Notes under the pieces: generated by a model
What the model saw: only the letters and a program-made list of their open reading frames with translations
The model's database searches: none
What the model was told of the DNA's origin: nothing
Program-made: the position numbers and the translations under genes
Assembly: GCA_028641055.1 (NCBI GenBank)
Contig: CM054057.1
Coordinates: 332,784,482 to 332,848,481, forward strand
Length of the DNA stretch: 64,000 bases
Reading direction: 5' to 3'
From: Alopecurus myosuroides
Taxonomy: Eukaryota > Streptophyta > Magnoliopsida > Poales > Poaceae
Shown here: one piece after another, positions 36,433 through 48,492 of the stretch
How positions within the stretch are numbered: position 1 is the first letter of the stretch
Layout of the letters: every line of letters starts with the position of its first letter

Positions 36433-36472
36433 GGGTAGGGTTAGGGTTAGTGGGACTCGGGCATGAGTTATA
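36433..36472 (-). promoter_or_regulatory. Putative LTR core promoter: TATAA plus CCCTAA motif
   Basis: Minus strand CCCCCTATAACTC (TATAA at 36472-36468) is followed about 20-30 bp downstream by CTAACCCTAACCCTA, a telo-box-like motif known near plant transcription starts. The position fits a U3/R boundary. Transcription itself is inferred. Confidence 0.45.
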
Positions 36473-37455
36473 GGGGGAGGGGGAAGCTCCCTGCCGTTGC
36501 TCTCCTTCTCTGTATACGTGTACAGGCACGATGGAGTCCGTACCGAGGTTGAAGAAAGAGGTGGAAGGGGTATGGGCCTGAGGGGGAATAGGTGGGCTGG
36601 TTTGGGGTGGGCTTGCTGCCCCTCTCTCTCTCTTGCTCCCTTTTATTCTTTTTGTTCTATTTTTTTTTGCTGAATTGAAATAGGAAGAGAAAGAAGATAG
36701 CTTTGGGGTAGCAAATTTAAGAATGACTTTTATAGATTTGGAATATTGCAACAGCAACATTGCAATCCCTTTTGTTTCCAAGATTTTTGATTTATGTTGT
36801 TGCTTGGAAAGATAATTAATTTAATTAAATATTTGAGTTAAGTGATTATTTGAACTTAAGCAATTCAAAAGCTTGTTTAAAATTCATGTTTATTTGATAC
36901 AAAATGATTGGAGTGATTTGTAATTTCCATAACTTTCAATTGGTTGCTGTTGGGAAAATGCAAAAGAATTTGAATGCAATTTGAATGAATTTTGGATATT
37001 AAGTGAAATATTGAAAGCAACAATGTAAATAGTTTGAACCTTAGTTTAATGGAAACAAATAGGATTAGAATTTGGTTTGCAATTCTCATAATTTCAACAT
37101 GGTTGTTGTTTGGAAGAATTGTAATTGAATTTGAAAGGGTTTGATATTAAGTGACTTTTTGATAGAAACAAAACAATAGTTTTGGAATCACAACTTTTAA
37201 TGGAAACAATTTATTGTTTTGATTTGAAATATCATTTTGGAAATTGTAACATCACAAGTATGAAACAAAGGTTTGAAATTTGAGTTGAAATTCAAATAGA
37301 AAACAAAGGAAAACAGTTGGAAAACAAAGCAAAACAGAGGAAAACAAATGGAAAACAAGCAAAACAAATGCAATCAACATGATGTCATGATGCAAAACAT
37401 AAAATAACAGAGAGCAAACATTCTAATGGCTATTTTTCATACTTGGGATGTTACA

Positions 37456-38283
37456 AAACGCCCCCCCTTGAAGGAATCGCGCCCCGAGATTCCTACTGAG
37501 AAAAGAAAAGGTCCGGATACTTCTTGCGAAGATCCTCTTGAGCTGTGACATGTGAAACACATCGTGCACCTTGGATAGTTTTTCTGGAATTTCAAGACGA
37601 TAGGCATTCCTGGCAACTCTTCTGGAAAGATGTCAGGAGATTCGCAAACCACCGGAACATTTTCAAGTAAAGGGAGATGTTTTGTATCGAGGGTGTATAG
37701 CTGAATAGAACTTGATTCATTTTGAGAATAGACTATCTGGCCAGAAGGGTGGAGCAGAGTTATTGATTAGACGCCGGTAGCAGAACTGAAGTGGGAAGCA
37801 ACAACAAGGTTTGAACGGAATAAAAGGATGTTGAGAAGAACCGGATATCGAAGCAACATCGGAAAAACGAGATCAAAACACTCCTGAGGTACTACGGAAA
37901 AACCCATCCGGGCTTCTAAAGGATCAATATCTACTGCTTAAGGAATAGAGGATTTGCTTCCGGGGCTTACACGCCTCCGTTCTCAATCGTGAGTAGGCAA
38001 CATGATGAATCATGTCACAACCACCTCCATTCCTATGGTCTAGTAGATATAAGCATCCTAGAGAAACCAGAATTCGTGAAATCCTAACTTGAAAGTTTAG
38101 ATGAGAAGGGAGAACAACGTTGCACTTCCTTACCAGAAAAGGGTGGGTGGGTGGGGAAAGAAGAAAAAGAACAGAATTCCTACTCTCACGTTTCATTTTT
38201 CCTATATAGCTACAAAATATTTTCTAGACTCAACTGCGACCAGTAAAAAGGGATCCTACAGGCAGACAGGCTCTGATACCATT
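37456..38283 (-). pseudogene. Internal region of family A copy 4: fused scraps of Gypsy pol
   Basis: The minus strand holds a clear reading: 'VPVVCESPDIFPEELPG' (start of RT) runs directly into 'ARNAYRLEIPEKLSKVHDV' and 'FHMSQLK' (end of integrase), then, in another frame, a piece like the chromodomain end. It lacks the CAA tract and about 130 bp around it that are present in regions 1 and 2. No catalytic domain remains. Confidence 0.78.
38270..38281 (-). other. Primer binding site, initiator Met tRNA type
   Basis: GCTCTGATACCA on the plus strand, 2 bp inside the LTR terminus at 38284. Confidence 0.9.
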
Positions 38284-41200
38284 TGTCGCACCCGGACTTC
38301 TAGGGGATACTCACAGTCCGTTAAACAGTAGATAAATGGCTTACGGGGCATACCGGCACCCGCATCTCAATATGAGCAGGCCAACACGTAAACGTGTGAC
38401 AACCATTATCTTACTATTCATCGTCTGCGCAAACCATCCCATAGAAATCCAGATACTTCCATTGACGTACTTCAAAACATACACACATGGTACGTCAACG
38501 GCATTGGAACAAGTGATATCACAACAGATCTCTACGACACAAAAGATTGAATTAAGTTGCAAATAGCTCTCATTAGAGCAGAGATAGCAAATACAATCAT
38601 CCAGAGGACACATGTCCCAACAATTCATCATTACATCACAGCGGAAGCATCCAAAATGTCTGAGTACAGACAAGATCCAAATAGGCCTAAGAGGCCGGAA
38701 ACGAAAAGACGGAGCCCATCCACGAAGTCTCGGATCCTGCCCGGGTCCGCTATCTACTCGTCAGCAGTCTCGTCATACTCCACGTAGTAGCCACCATGGG
38801 GATCCTCGGAAACGTCGTCTGCGGAAACCACAGCCCCAAAGGGGTCAGTACATAAACGTACTGGCAAGCAAGACTCACAATTCACCAAAGGGTAACCCGT
38901 CAACACCAAGCACAGATGCTTTGGGTTCAACGGAAGGAAGGGGATACAAAAGATGCTGCAACTGGCTGCTCTAACCCACTACAGAAACATGCTACAACTT
39001 CCGGCTATCAGAAGAGGGGTAAGATAGCGTATCGTAACCAACTATAACTAACCACCAAACAAAACCCATCCTGGATCTCGCCCCTTATCCAAAGAAGCAA
39101 TCCGAGGATAAACTCACACAGTTGGATTAATGATGGTTCAAATTATTGTGTCAATAAGACTATTACTAGTCAAGTTATCATGAGTTAGGTGTAAGTTGTT
39201 CTGAGTACTTGTTAGCCAGTACTTTCACCAAGTCATCCATAACCGCGGAAAACACGGCTTCTCGAGAAGATTTAACCCTGCAGGGATGCACCAATTTGGC
39301 CGTACACGTAAGAATGACCCGCCAGGCGGGGAGCTAACCCACCAAGCGAGGCACTCAACACAACTCAACTCTTCTTCGCATCAAGCCAAAAGAACCCCGT
39401 GCAGTGAGCGCACGGCTAATCAAGCCCCACGAAGAAAAGGGGACCCTCATAGCACTCTAAGAACATGTCTCCCTAAATGCCGACTACAAAAGTTCCACCC
39501 TGGCGCCAAGGGTTCGCACCTGCAATATGCATGCGGCAAATGGAAAACCCGAACTAAATGAGGCGATTTGGACGAGATGCGAATCGAATCAAATTGAGGG
39601 GGGCGCCCATACACGCTTCCCACATGCGGGTAGTGCGCTCATCATGGATCAGTAGACAAGACCCTTTTCCTAATTAGGGTCGACACTAGCAGGCCTCAAA
39701 ACCACGCCGGGCCTTCTGCCGGTGCCTTATCAGCAAATTATTATTACCCAAAATTAACAGGTTGATTGTTTAAACATCGAGCCCCAGCACATAATGAAAT
39801 ATAGTAGCAGAAAGTAACGGGTAACAGACTCGATCAGAAACAACCCTAAGCATGCTAGTAAGACACGGGCCCAAGCAACGGGGTTATAGGAGTGGAGGTG
39901 AGGCAATATCAGGATTCAGGGTATCATGTGATAGGTTCGTAACAGAAGCAACGATACATAGGGCTAGCAGAAATAGACAACGGAAAGTATCGGTAACCAA
40001 TGTTGAAAGGAAACACAGTGGTTCATGTGAGTGATAACTTGCCTGCAAACTCAGTAGCCTGGTACTGAGCTAACTCCTTAGAAGGGGTGTCGTAAGTATC
40101 GTCGGTCTCAACGTCGTCGTTTATCCGAGAAGAAGCAAACAAACAACGCAGAGAGATAAACAATCAATAACATGGCATAGTGCACAAACATGGGATGATG
40201 CATCACCATTTAATTGATGCATCAGAAATAAACTAGTTGACAAGTTAACATAACATGATTAAATGGACCCACATGCAATTGGATTGCATATGGAAAGCCC
40301 ATGAATTAGGGTTGAATTAATTGTTTTACAACTAACCAACACGTGAAGGTGGATTAGCATGATGCATGGATGAGGAAAACAGCAAAATAACAACAATAGA
40401 ACCAATTGGAAATAAGGTTTACCCATTTTGGAATTTTATTTATTAAGTTATGGAATTTTGGTTCCTTAAAGGTGTTACACAAGCATTTGTTGTTTTCACC
40501 AATTCTAGTTGTTCAAAATAGATAACTAAGTTCATATTTGGAAAGAACACACAATTTTAGGTGGATTACATGTTTCACTTGTTGAAAAAGGATTTCCAAT
40601 AAATTATTTATGAATTAAACAAGTTTAAACAAGTTTTAAATGAATTTAATTCAAACATGAACTTAATTGAATTTTTATTTGTTCAAAACATTAAGCCAAA
40701 TTCATATTTGAAAAGATTATACTTTTATGGTTTGAAAACATATTTTATATGTCCCAAAAGAATTTAATTTGATCAAGTTATGAATTTAGCAATATTAAAT
40801 GATTTAAACAAGGTTTAAATTATTTAACCAATTTTAATTATTCAAAACATGAAACAAATTTTATATTTGGAGAGGGAACTAGGGCAGCAGTGAGGCGCTC
40901 ATAGGCGCGGCTTTAAGGAGGAGGAGGCATGCTCCCGGCCGTCCCATACACTGTTTTTTGACGTGGACATCGTCGATGCCCTGCAGTACAGAGGTAGGGG
41001 ATGGCGCAGGGAGTAGGTGGGCTGCCAGCTTGGGCCTCCAGGGGTTGTAGGTGGGCTCAGCCCACTTGGGCTGGCCTGCCTCCCCCCTCTCTCTTTTCTG
41101 TTTTTCTGTTTTTATTTTTCTGTTTATTTTTTTTTGTAGGAAAGAAAAGAAGAGAAATAGAAGTAGGTGTTAGGGTTTTATTTTTATGAAATAATTTTTA

Positions 41201-41711
41201 TTGATTTACAAAACAGTAAAGTCAAAGCATGTTAACATTAATTTCAATAATTTGAAATGTCAATTTGATTTGAATTTGCTATTTGAATTTCAAATAGGGT
41301 TTCATAAGGATTTGATTTTTGAAATAACCAATTTTATTCAATAAGCTCAACCAATTATGAAAACTTATTGAATTTAAATGTTTGCAAGATTTTAATTTTA
41401 AACCACAATTGGAACATGCCAAGTATGAAAGATTTGATTTGAATTTGAACTGGAATTTACCATTAGGGTGTTAATAAAAGGGGGTTTTATTAACAAGCAT
41501 TTTAATTGATTCAAATTCAAAACTATTGAAAACATTTTGAGTTGTTTAGTTTGCAACTTTTAATTGGAAACTTTGGACATGTTTGAAAGTTTAAATTGGT
41601 TTGAACTTTTTACGTTGTTTTGAAAACAGGGGCAATGCATATGATGCATGTGATGCAAAGCAAAAAGAAAAACAACCAAATCTAATTGGGAGAAATCCCC
41701 CGGGTGTTACA
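38284..41711 (-). repeat. Chimeric LTR: family A (38284-about 40870) joined to family B (about 40871-41711)
   Basis: The left part matches LTR copy 4 closely up to 'TTATATTTGG' at 40870. From 'AGAGGGAACT' at 40871 it matches the right end of the family-B LTR (50341-51182) almost base for base to the terminus GGGTGTTACA. The tRNA-like module and most of the GC-rich promoter-side block are missing at the join, which has only 1-2 bp of shared sequence. Confidence 0.85.
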
Positions 41712-42206
41712 GACGACACCACTAACAAGGGATTGCGCCCTCGCAATCCACCCACTAACCCGGGAGGGGAAAGAAGTTCGACTATCGATTCTTCATGCTT
41801 CCAGTTGATCTCCTCGACACCACTAACAAGGCTTCTCGACACCACTAACAAGAGATTCTTGCTCGGAGTGACGACGATGTTCTTCCACCAGGAATCTACC
41901 GATGATCGAACCTATTAGGTTAAAGGCTCAGAAAACGTCCAACCCACGTAGGATCCTAAGGCTTTGAAAGATTGAGAGGAAGAGAGACTCCAAAACAAAT
42001 AAGATGAGAGGAGAAATAGAATAGAGATAAGGAGAAAACAAGAATCCTATTGAGATGTTTCCAAAATTGTTAGGAGAAATAGTTTTTGACACTCTAGAAA
42101 CACGACCGTTAGCGAGGTTACCCTACAGGCTTTGCGGACCCGTTGCTTTGATAACCATTTGTATCGAAACAACTTTGGGAATCGGAAACCATGCTCTGAT
42201 ACCATT
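41712..42206 (-). other. Internal region of the family-B element (495 bp)
   Basis: It lies between the B LTR termini. It has the primer site at 42193-42204 and no recognisable protein. Three copies of CGACACCACTAACAAG occur at 41714-41729, 41815-41830 and 41837-41852. Far too short to encode gag or pol, so family B is also non-autonomous here. Confidence 0.8.
42193..42204 (-). other. Primer binding site of the family-B element
   Basis: GCTCTGATACCA on the plus strand (initiator Met type), 2 bp inside the LTR terminus TGTGACGCC at 42207. Confidence 0.9.
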
Positions 42207-43974
42207 TGTGACGCCCCGAGATCGAGCACTATGCAGATTTCAGCATTTCCGCCAAAATCCACGTAATAACCGATTCCAGGTTGCCACTTGTGATAACATT
42301 ACAACAGTTCACGAATAATCCACAACAACAACAGAGGAGGTATATACAAGACGACTCAAACGAGTCAAGGATACAACTGATACCATACAAAGATCTAAAT
42401 AACAGCGGAAGAAACAACATAGTGTCCGACTACGGACGAGATACAAATTGGACTAAGAGTCCTGAAGATAACCGATGGCGTCCAATCCCTGCCCAGGCCA
42501 AGCCGGAGGGATTCCCAAGCTAACGTCGTCAGACTTCAACCCTGTTGACTGCAATGTGGAATATGCAGCCACGAAAAGGATTCGTGGGTCAGTACGGTTA
42601 AGTACTGGCAAGTGGATAAACCATAATCACAAGATACCAGCGTGACCAATCATCACAAGATACAAATACTTTGGGTACAACGGAAAGGAAGGGATTGTTG
42701 CAAAGAAGCGGCAGCGGGCTGCACTAACTAACTACAGAGACGCGCTACAACATCCGGCTAAAAGAAAGGGATAAGAGAGCGTATCAGAACCAACTACAAC
42801 TACTCACCAAACAATACCCATCCAATGTTACCCCCTACTAAGGAAGCAACCCAAGGAAACTCACACGGTTGATTAAGGTGACATTCAGTTTTATGGTGGA
42901 GGTAATCTATATTACTAGTCAAGTTATCATCGTTAAGTGTAAGTTGTTTGAGTACTTGTTAGCCAGCACTTTCACCAAGTCATCCATAACCGCAGACAAC
43001 ACGGCTTCTCGAGAAGATTTAACCCTGCAGGGATGCACCAATTTGGCCGTACACGTAAGAATGACCCGCCAGATGGAAAGTCCCTTCCACCAAGCGAGGC
43101 ACTCAACACAACCCAACTCTTGTTCGCATCAAGCCCAAAGAACCCCGTGCAATTGAGCGCACGGCTAATCAAGCCCCACGAAGAAAAGGGGACCCTCGTA
43201 GCACTCTAAGAACGTGTCTCCCTAAATGCCGACTACAAAAGTTCCACCCTGGCGCCAAGGGTTCAGACCTGCATATGCATGCGGCAAATGGAAAACCCGA
43301 ACTAAATGAGGCGATTTGGACGAGATGCGAATCGAATCAGAATTGCGGGGGGCGCCCATACTCGCTTCCCACATGCGGTTAGCGCGCTCATCATGGATCG
43401 GAGGACAAGACCCTTTTCCTAATTAAGGTCGACACTAGCAGGCCTCAAAACCACGCCGGGCCTCCTGCCGGTGCCTTATATCAAATTATTATTATCCCAA
43501 ACATTAACATGTTGTTGATTAAGTCAAGCCCAACTATCAACTAAACAGGTGATAGAACAAAGGACAACAGGACTAGAGCGCAAACAACACTAAGCATGCA
43601 ACTACGACACGAGGGCCAACAGGGTAAACAAGCAACAGTTAATAGGAAGTGGAAGGAAGGCTATATCATGGCTGCAAGGTAAACATATGATAGGATCGAG
43701 ACACAAGCATCGAATCATAAGGCTAGCATAAGGATAACGGAAAGAATCGGTAACAAGTGATGAAAAACAGCCATAGGTAGCAAGTGAGTATACTTGCCTG
43801 GCAATCCAGCAAGTAGAGGTACATCCGCAGAACTTGTCGTTGCTCACATCATCTCAACGTCCTATCCGCGAAGAAGCAACGAACTAGAACAAACACCGGA
43901 TGCAACAATTACTTCTACGGCAAAAGATCCAGCATGATCAAGATATGGATGCATGACAAGTTTAAGGATGCATC

Positions 43975-43979
43975 AAAGA
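43975..43979. repeat. Target site duplication AAAGA, left copy
   Basis: AAAGA precedes the solo LTR; the second copy is 48488-48492. Removing the insert restores a sequence (GATGCATCAAAGATAAACTAG) parallel to 'GATGCATAGAAATAAACTAG' in family A. Confidence 0.9.
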
Positions 43980-45220
43980 TGTCGCACTCGGACTTCTAGA
44001 GGATACTCGCAGTTCCGTTGAACAGTAGTGGATTGGATTACGGGGCTTACCGGCACCCGCATCTCTTACGAGTAGGCCAACACACGTATGTGTGACAACC
44101 AACCCCTATCTTTTCATCGTCTACGTAAACCATCGCATAGAAATCAGGATACTACCATCGACGTACTTCATAGCATACACACATGGTACGTCAACGGCGT
44201 TGAACAACATGATAGCACAACAGATCTCTAAGACACAAAAGGTGGAAATAAGTTGCAAATAGCTCTCACTAGAGCAGAGATAGCAAATACAATCATCCAG
44301 AGGACACATGTCCCAACATATCATCATTACATCACAGCGGAAGCATCCAAAATGTCTGAGTACAGACAAGATCCAAATAGGCTTAAGAAGCCGGAAACGA
44401 AAAGACGGAGCCCATCTACGAAGTCTCGGATCCTGCCCGGGTCCGCTATCTACTCGTCAGCAGCCTCGTCGAACTCCACGTAGTAGCCACCATGGGGATC
44501 CTCGGAATCGTAGTCTGCGGAAACCACAGCCCCAAAGGGGTCAGTACATAAACGTACTGGCAAGCAAGACTCACAGGTCACCAAAGTGTAACCCGTCAAC
44601 ACCAAGCACAGATGCTTTGGGTTCAACGGAAGGAAGGGTGATATAAAAGGTGCGGCAGCGGGCTGCACTAACCAACTACAGAAACATACTACAACTTCCG
44701 GCTATCAGAAAGGAGATAAGATAGCGTAACGTAACCAACTATAACTAACCACCAAACAAACCCATCCTGGATCTCGCCCCTTATCCAAAGAGGCAACCCG
44801 AGGATAACTCACACCGTTGGATTAATGATGGTTCAGGTTATTGTGGCAATAAACCTATTACTAGTCAAGTTATTATAGTTAGGTGTAAGTTGTTCTGAGT
44901 ACTTGTTAGCCAGTACTTTCACCAAGTCGTCACATAACCGTGGACAACACGGCTTCTCGAGAAGATTCATCTCTGCAGGGTGTGCTCCAGTACCCGTACA
45001 CGCTCGAGCCACCAACTAAAACTCAGGTGGACTCAACACGACTCGAACCATCTCTACAACCTGTCCTAGGAGCCACGGAGCTATAAGGTCCCGGCCAGTC
45101 CGACCTAACCTAAGCGCAAGGGTGAAAACCACACCCCCCGGCACCACAGGCCTCGCCCTATATGCATCATCATCACCAACAGTAACCATGAGAGCGACCC
45201 ATTCATGCTTATGCGCAAAT

Positions 45221-45590
45221 GGAACACCCGAACTAAGTGTGGCTCTTCGGACAAACTGCGGATCAGGTCAAAGTCGAGGGGGGTTCCATACTACCACCCG
45301 AATGCGGTGAGCACGCTCATCATGGATCAGTAGACAAGACCCTTTTCCTAATTAGGGTCGACACTAGCAGGCCTCAAAACCACGCCGGGCCTCCTGCGTG
45401 GTTTTGGAACACCCGAACTAAGTGTGGCTCTTCGGACAAACTGCGGATCAGGTCAAAGTCGAGGGGGGTTCCATACTACCACCCGAATGCGGTGAGCACG
45501 CTCATCATGGATCAGTAGACAAGACCCTTTTCCTAATTAGGGTCGACACTAGCAGGCCTCAAAACCACGCCGGGCCTCCTGCCGGTGCCT
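45221..45590. repeat. 185 bp tandem duplication inside the solo LTR
   Basis: The block starting GGAACACCCGAACTAAGTG at 45221 is repeated from 45406. Both copies run through CATCATGGATCAGTAGACAA and GCCGGGCCTCCTGC. Other family-A LTRs have a single copy. Confidence 0.9.
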
Positions 45591-47190
45591 TATCAGCAAA
45601 TTATTATTACCCAAGCATTAACAGGTTGATTGTTTAACATCGAGCCCCAGAACATAATAAAATATGATAACAGAAAGTAACTGACAGCAGACTCGAGCAA
45701 AAACAACCCTAAGCATGCTAGTAAGACACGGGCAACAAGCAACGGGGTTATAGGTGTGGAGGTGAGGCAATATCAGGGTTTAAGGATACATGTGATATCT
45801 TCGGAACACAAGCAACGATACATAGGGCTAGCAGAATAGACAACGGAAAGTATCGGTATCCAATGTTGAAAGGAACACGATGGTTCATGTGAGTGAATAC
45901 TTGCCTGCAAACTCAGCAGCCTGGTACTGAGCTAAGTCCTCAGAAGGGGTGTCGTAAAGATCGTCTGTCTCAACGTCGTCGTCTATCCGAGAAGAAGCAA
46001 ACAAACAACGCAGAGAGACAAACAATCAATAACATGGCATAATGCACAATCATGGGAGGATGCATGTCAATTTAATTGATGCATCAGAAATAACTGGTTG
46101 ACATGGTAACAATATTAAATGGACCCCTATGCAATTCGGGTTGCATATGGAAAGCCCATGAATTTAGGTTGAAATAATTGTTTTACAACTAATCAACAGG
46201 TGAAAGTGGATTAGCATGATGCATGGATGAGGAAAACAGAAAAATAACAACAATAGAATCAATTTGAAATAAGGTTTAACAAGTTTGGAATTTTATTTAT
46301 TAAGTTATGGAATTTTGGTTCCTTAAAGGAGTTACACAAGCATTTGTTGTTTTCACCCATTTTATTTGTTCAAAATAGATAACAAAGTTAATATTTGGAA
46401 AGAACACAAAATTTTAGGTGGAATACATGTTTCAATTATTGAAAAAGGAAATAGAATGAATTACTTATGAATTAAACAAGTTAAACAAGATTTAAATGAA
46501 TTTAATTCAATTATTAATATTAACTGAATTTTATTTGTTCAAAACATTAAACAAAATTCATATTTGAAAAGATTATGTTTTTCTGGTTTGAAAACATATT
46601 TTATATGTTCAAAAATAATTTAATTTGAGCAAGTTATGAATTTAGCAATTTTAAATGATTTAAACAAGGTTTAAATTATTTAACCAATTTTAATTATTCA
46701 AAACATGAAACAAAATTTATATTTGGATAGGTGGTTCAAAATAGCATGGAAAACATATTTTATTTGTGTTATTTGAGTTAATATTGAATTAGTTATGGAA
46801 TTAAGCAAATGTGAAAAGAATTGTATGAATTTGAAAACATTTGAAAGGCTCAAAACAGAAAACAAATGACTTAATTAGATAGAGAATTAAATTTGGTTCA
46901 GAAATCATATTTTATTTATATTATTTGGAGTTGGGATTTAAAAGTTATTGGGGTTTTGAGTTTAGGGACTATTCTGTAAAAAGACTAGACTTAAATTTAA
47001 AAGAAAAGGGCAGAGAAAAAATAAATGCACCACGCAGCGACCAGCCCCAGCCACTGACAGAGGGGCCAGCGCCACTGTGGTGCCTAGGTGGCGGGGCTGG
47101 GGTCTACGTGGCCGCCAGGGTCACTGCCGCGCGGGCCCCGCGGGTGCGCGTGCAAGGAAAAGAAATTGGGAGGCAAAATTGCCTCCCGCG

Positions 47191-47245
47191 GGACTCGATC
47201 CCGCGACCCTGGGCGAGCAAACGAGGGCGCGGTGCCACTGCGGCT
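47191..47245 (-). other. tRNA-like module in the solo LTR
   Basis: Minus strand AGCCGCAGTGG (47245-47235), a 33 nt gap, then GGATCGAGTCC (47201-47191). The T-arm-like hairpin GCGGG, ATCGAGT, CCCGC is fully paired. Confidence 0.6.
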
Positions 47246-48487
47246 CTGTTCCGTTTGGTGAAAGGTAAGGGGTACGGGGGGGTTTAACCTGTTAGGAAGT
47301 TCACTGAACCTAACTGAATTTGGTTGCAGGTGCTGTTCTGAACTTCGACGAGCGATGGCCGCTGGCGGACGCTGCTGCTCGCGGGCGCTGTCCGTGCGTG
47401 TGCTCGTGCGGGCCGTGTGCGTGCCCGCGTCGGTGGTCGGTGCGTGCGGTTGTGCGAGGCAGAGAGGGGAGGGAGCGGGAAGGAAGGGCGACGCTCACCT
47501 CGCTGCAGTACAGAGGAAGCAGTCGGCTGCAGCGGTGGCGTCGACGGTGGCGGAAACGGGATGGCGGCGGCGACTCCCTAGCTCCCGGGGAAAACAAAGG
47601 GGGCTGCGAGGTAGAGGGCAGCCTGGCGGTTCCGTTCCCGGCCCTAGCACGGCCGGGAGGGCACCGTGGCGGCGGCGACGAGCCGGAGAGGGAGGCGGCG
47701 GTGGAGGACCTCGGTGAGGTGATACAGAGAGAGAAACAGGGTGCAGAGAGAGGGAGAGATGGCGGCGCTCGAGGGAGGAGGAGGAGGAAGAGGTAGGGCA
47801 CAGAGGGGGACCTCGAGGGCAAGGATTTAAGGGGGGAGGTGGAGCTTCTGATCGCCGTTCCTCCCTGTACCTGTCGACGTGTGCGATGGGGATGGAGGCC
47901 GTACAGAGGTGGAAGAAAACCGTGAGGGGGGTAGCAGGCCAGGCTAGGTGGGCTGGCCCAAATGGGCTGGATGCCCTTTCCCCCCTCTCTCTCTTTTATC
48001 TTTTTCTGTTTATTCTTTTTTTTTGCTGCAAAGGAAAGGAAAGAGATGAGAGGTTTTTGGGCTAGAGAAAAATTAGGGAAAAAAAATGTTGTAGAGTTTT
48101 GTTTTTGTAACAACACCATTATACAAACTTTTGTTTTCCAAATAAATTTAATTTATGGTGTTGTTTGGAAATCAAATGATTTTAAGTGAATTTTGATATT
48201 AATGAATAATTGAAACTTAATTAATGTAAAGTGTTTAATTTCAAGTTTTAATGGAACAATTTATTTGTTTGTTTTGTAGTTCTTATTTGAAGCATGTAAC
48301 ATAACAAGTATGACCAATAATTTGAATTTTTGTTTGGAATTCATATAGAAAACAATTGGAAACAACTGAAACCAAAATACAAAACAAATGCAAACAAAAA
48401 GCAATGACTATGATTACATGATGCAAAACAATAATAAAACAAGAAACAAACATTCTAAAGGGAGATTTTCATACTTGGGATGTTACA

Positions 48488-48492
48488 AAAGA
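48488..48492. repeat. Target site duplication AAAGA, right copy
   Basis: Matches 43975-43979. Confidence 0.9.

Larger units (their letters stand above)
32423..37455 (-). repeat. LTR copy 4, family A variant (5033 bp)
   Basis: Has the same termini as copies 1-3 but is clearly diverged in the middle. It carries one tRNA-like module (35828-35882) instead of two, and a different GC-rich block (35900-36430). Confidence 0.88.
43980..48487 (-). repeat. Solo LTR related to family A (4508 bp) nested in the family-B LTR
   Basis: It begins TGTCGCACTCGGACTTCTAG and ends GGGATGTTACA, with no internal region or second LTR and a perfect 5 bp target duplication. That is the product expected from recombination between the two LTRs of a full element. 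It is more diverged than copies 1-3 and contains an internal 185 bp tandem duplication. Confidence 0.9.

Noticed and set aside
36435..36451. Interstitial telomere repeat
   Set aside because: Only about two imperfect units of CCCTAA, better explained as a promoter-type motif.
47310..48119. 269-codon minus-strand open frame in the solo LTR
   Set aside because: Pro/Ser/Arg-rich low complexity in the GC-rich LTR block; equivalent frames in other LTRs differ in length and sequence.
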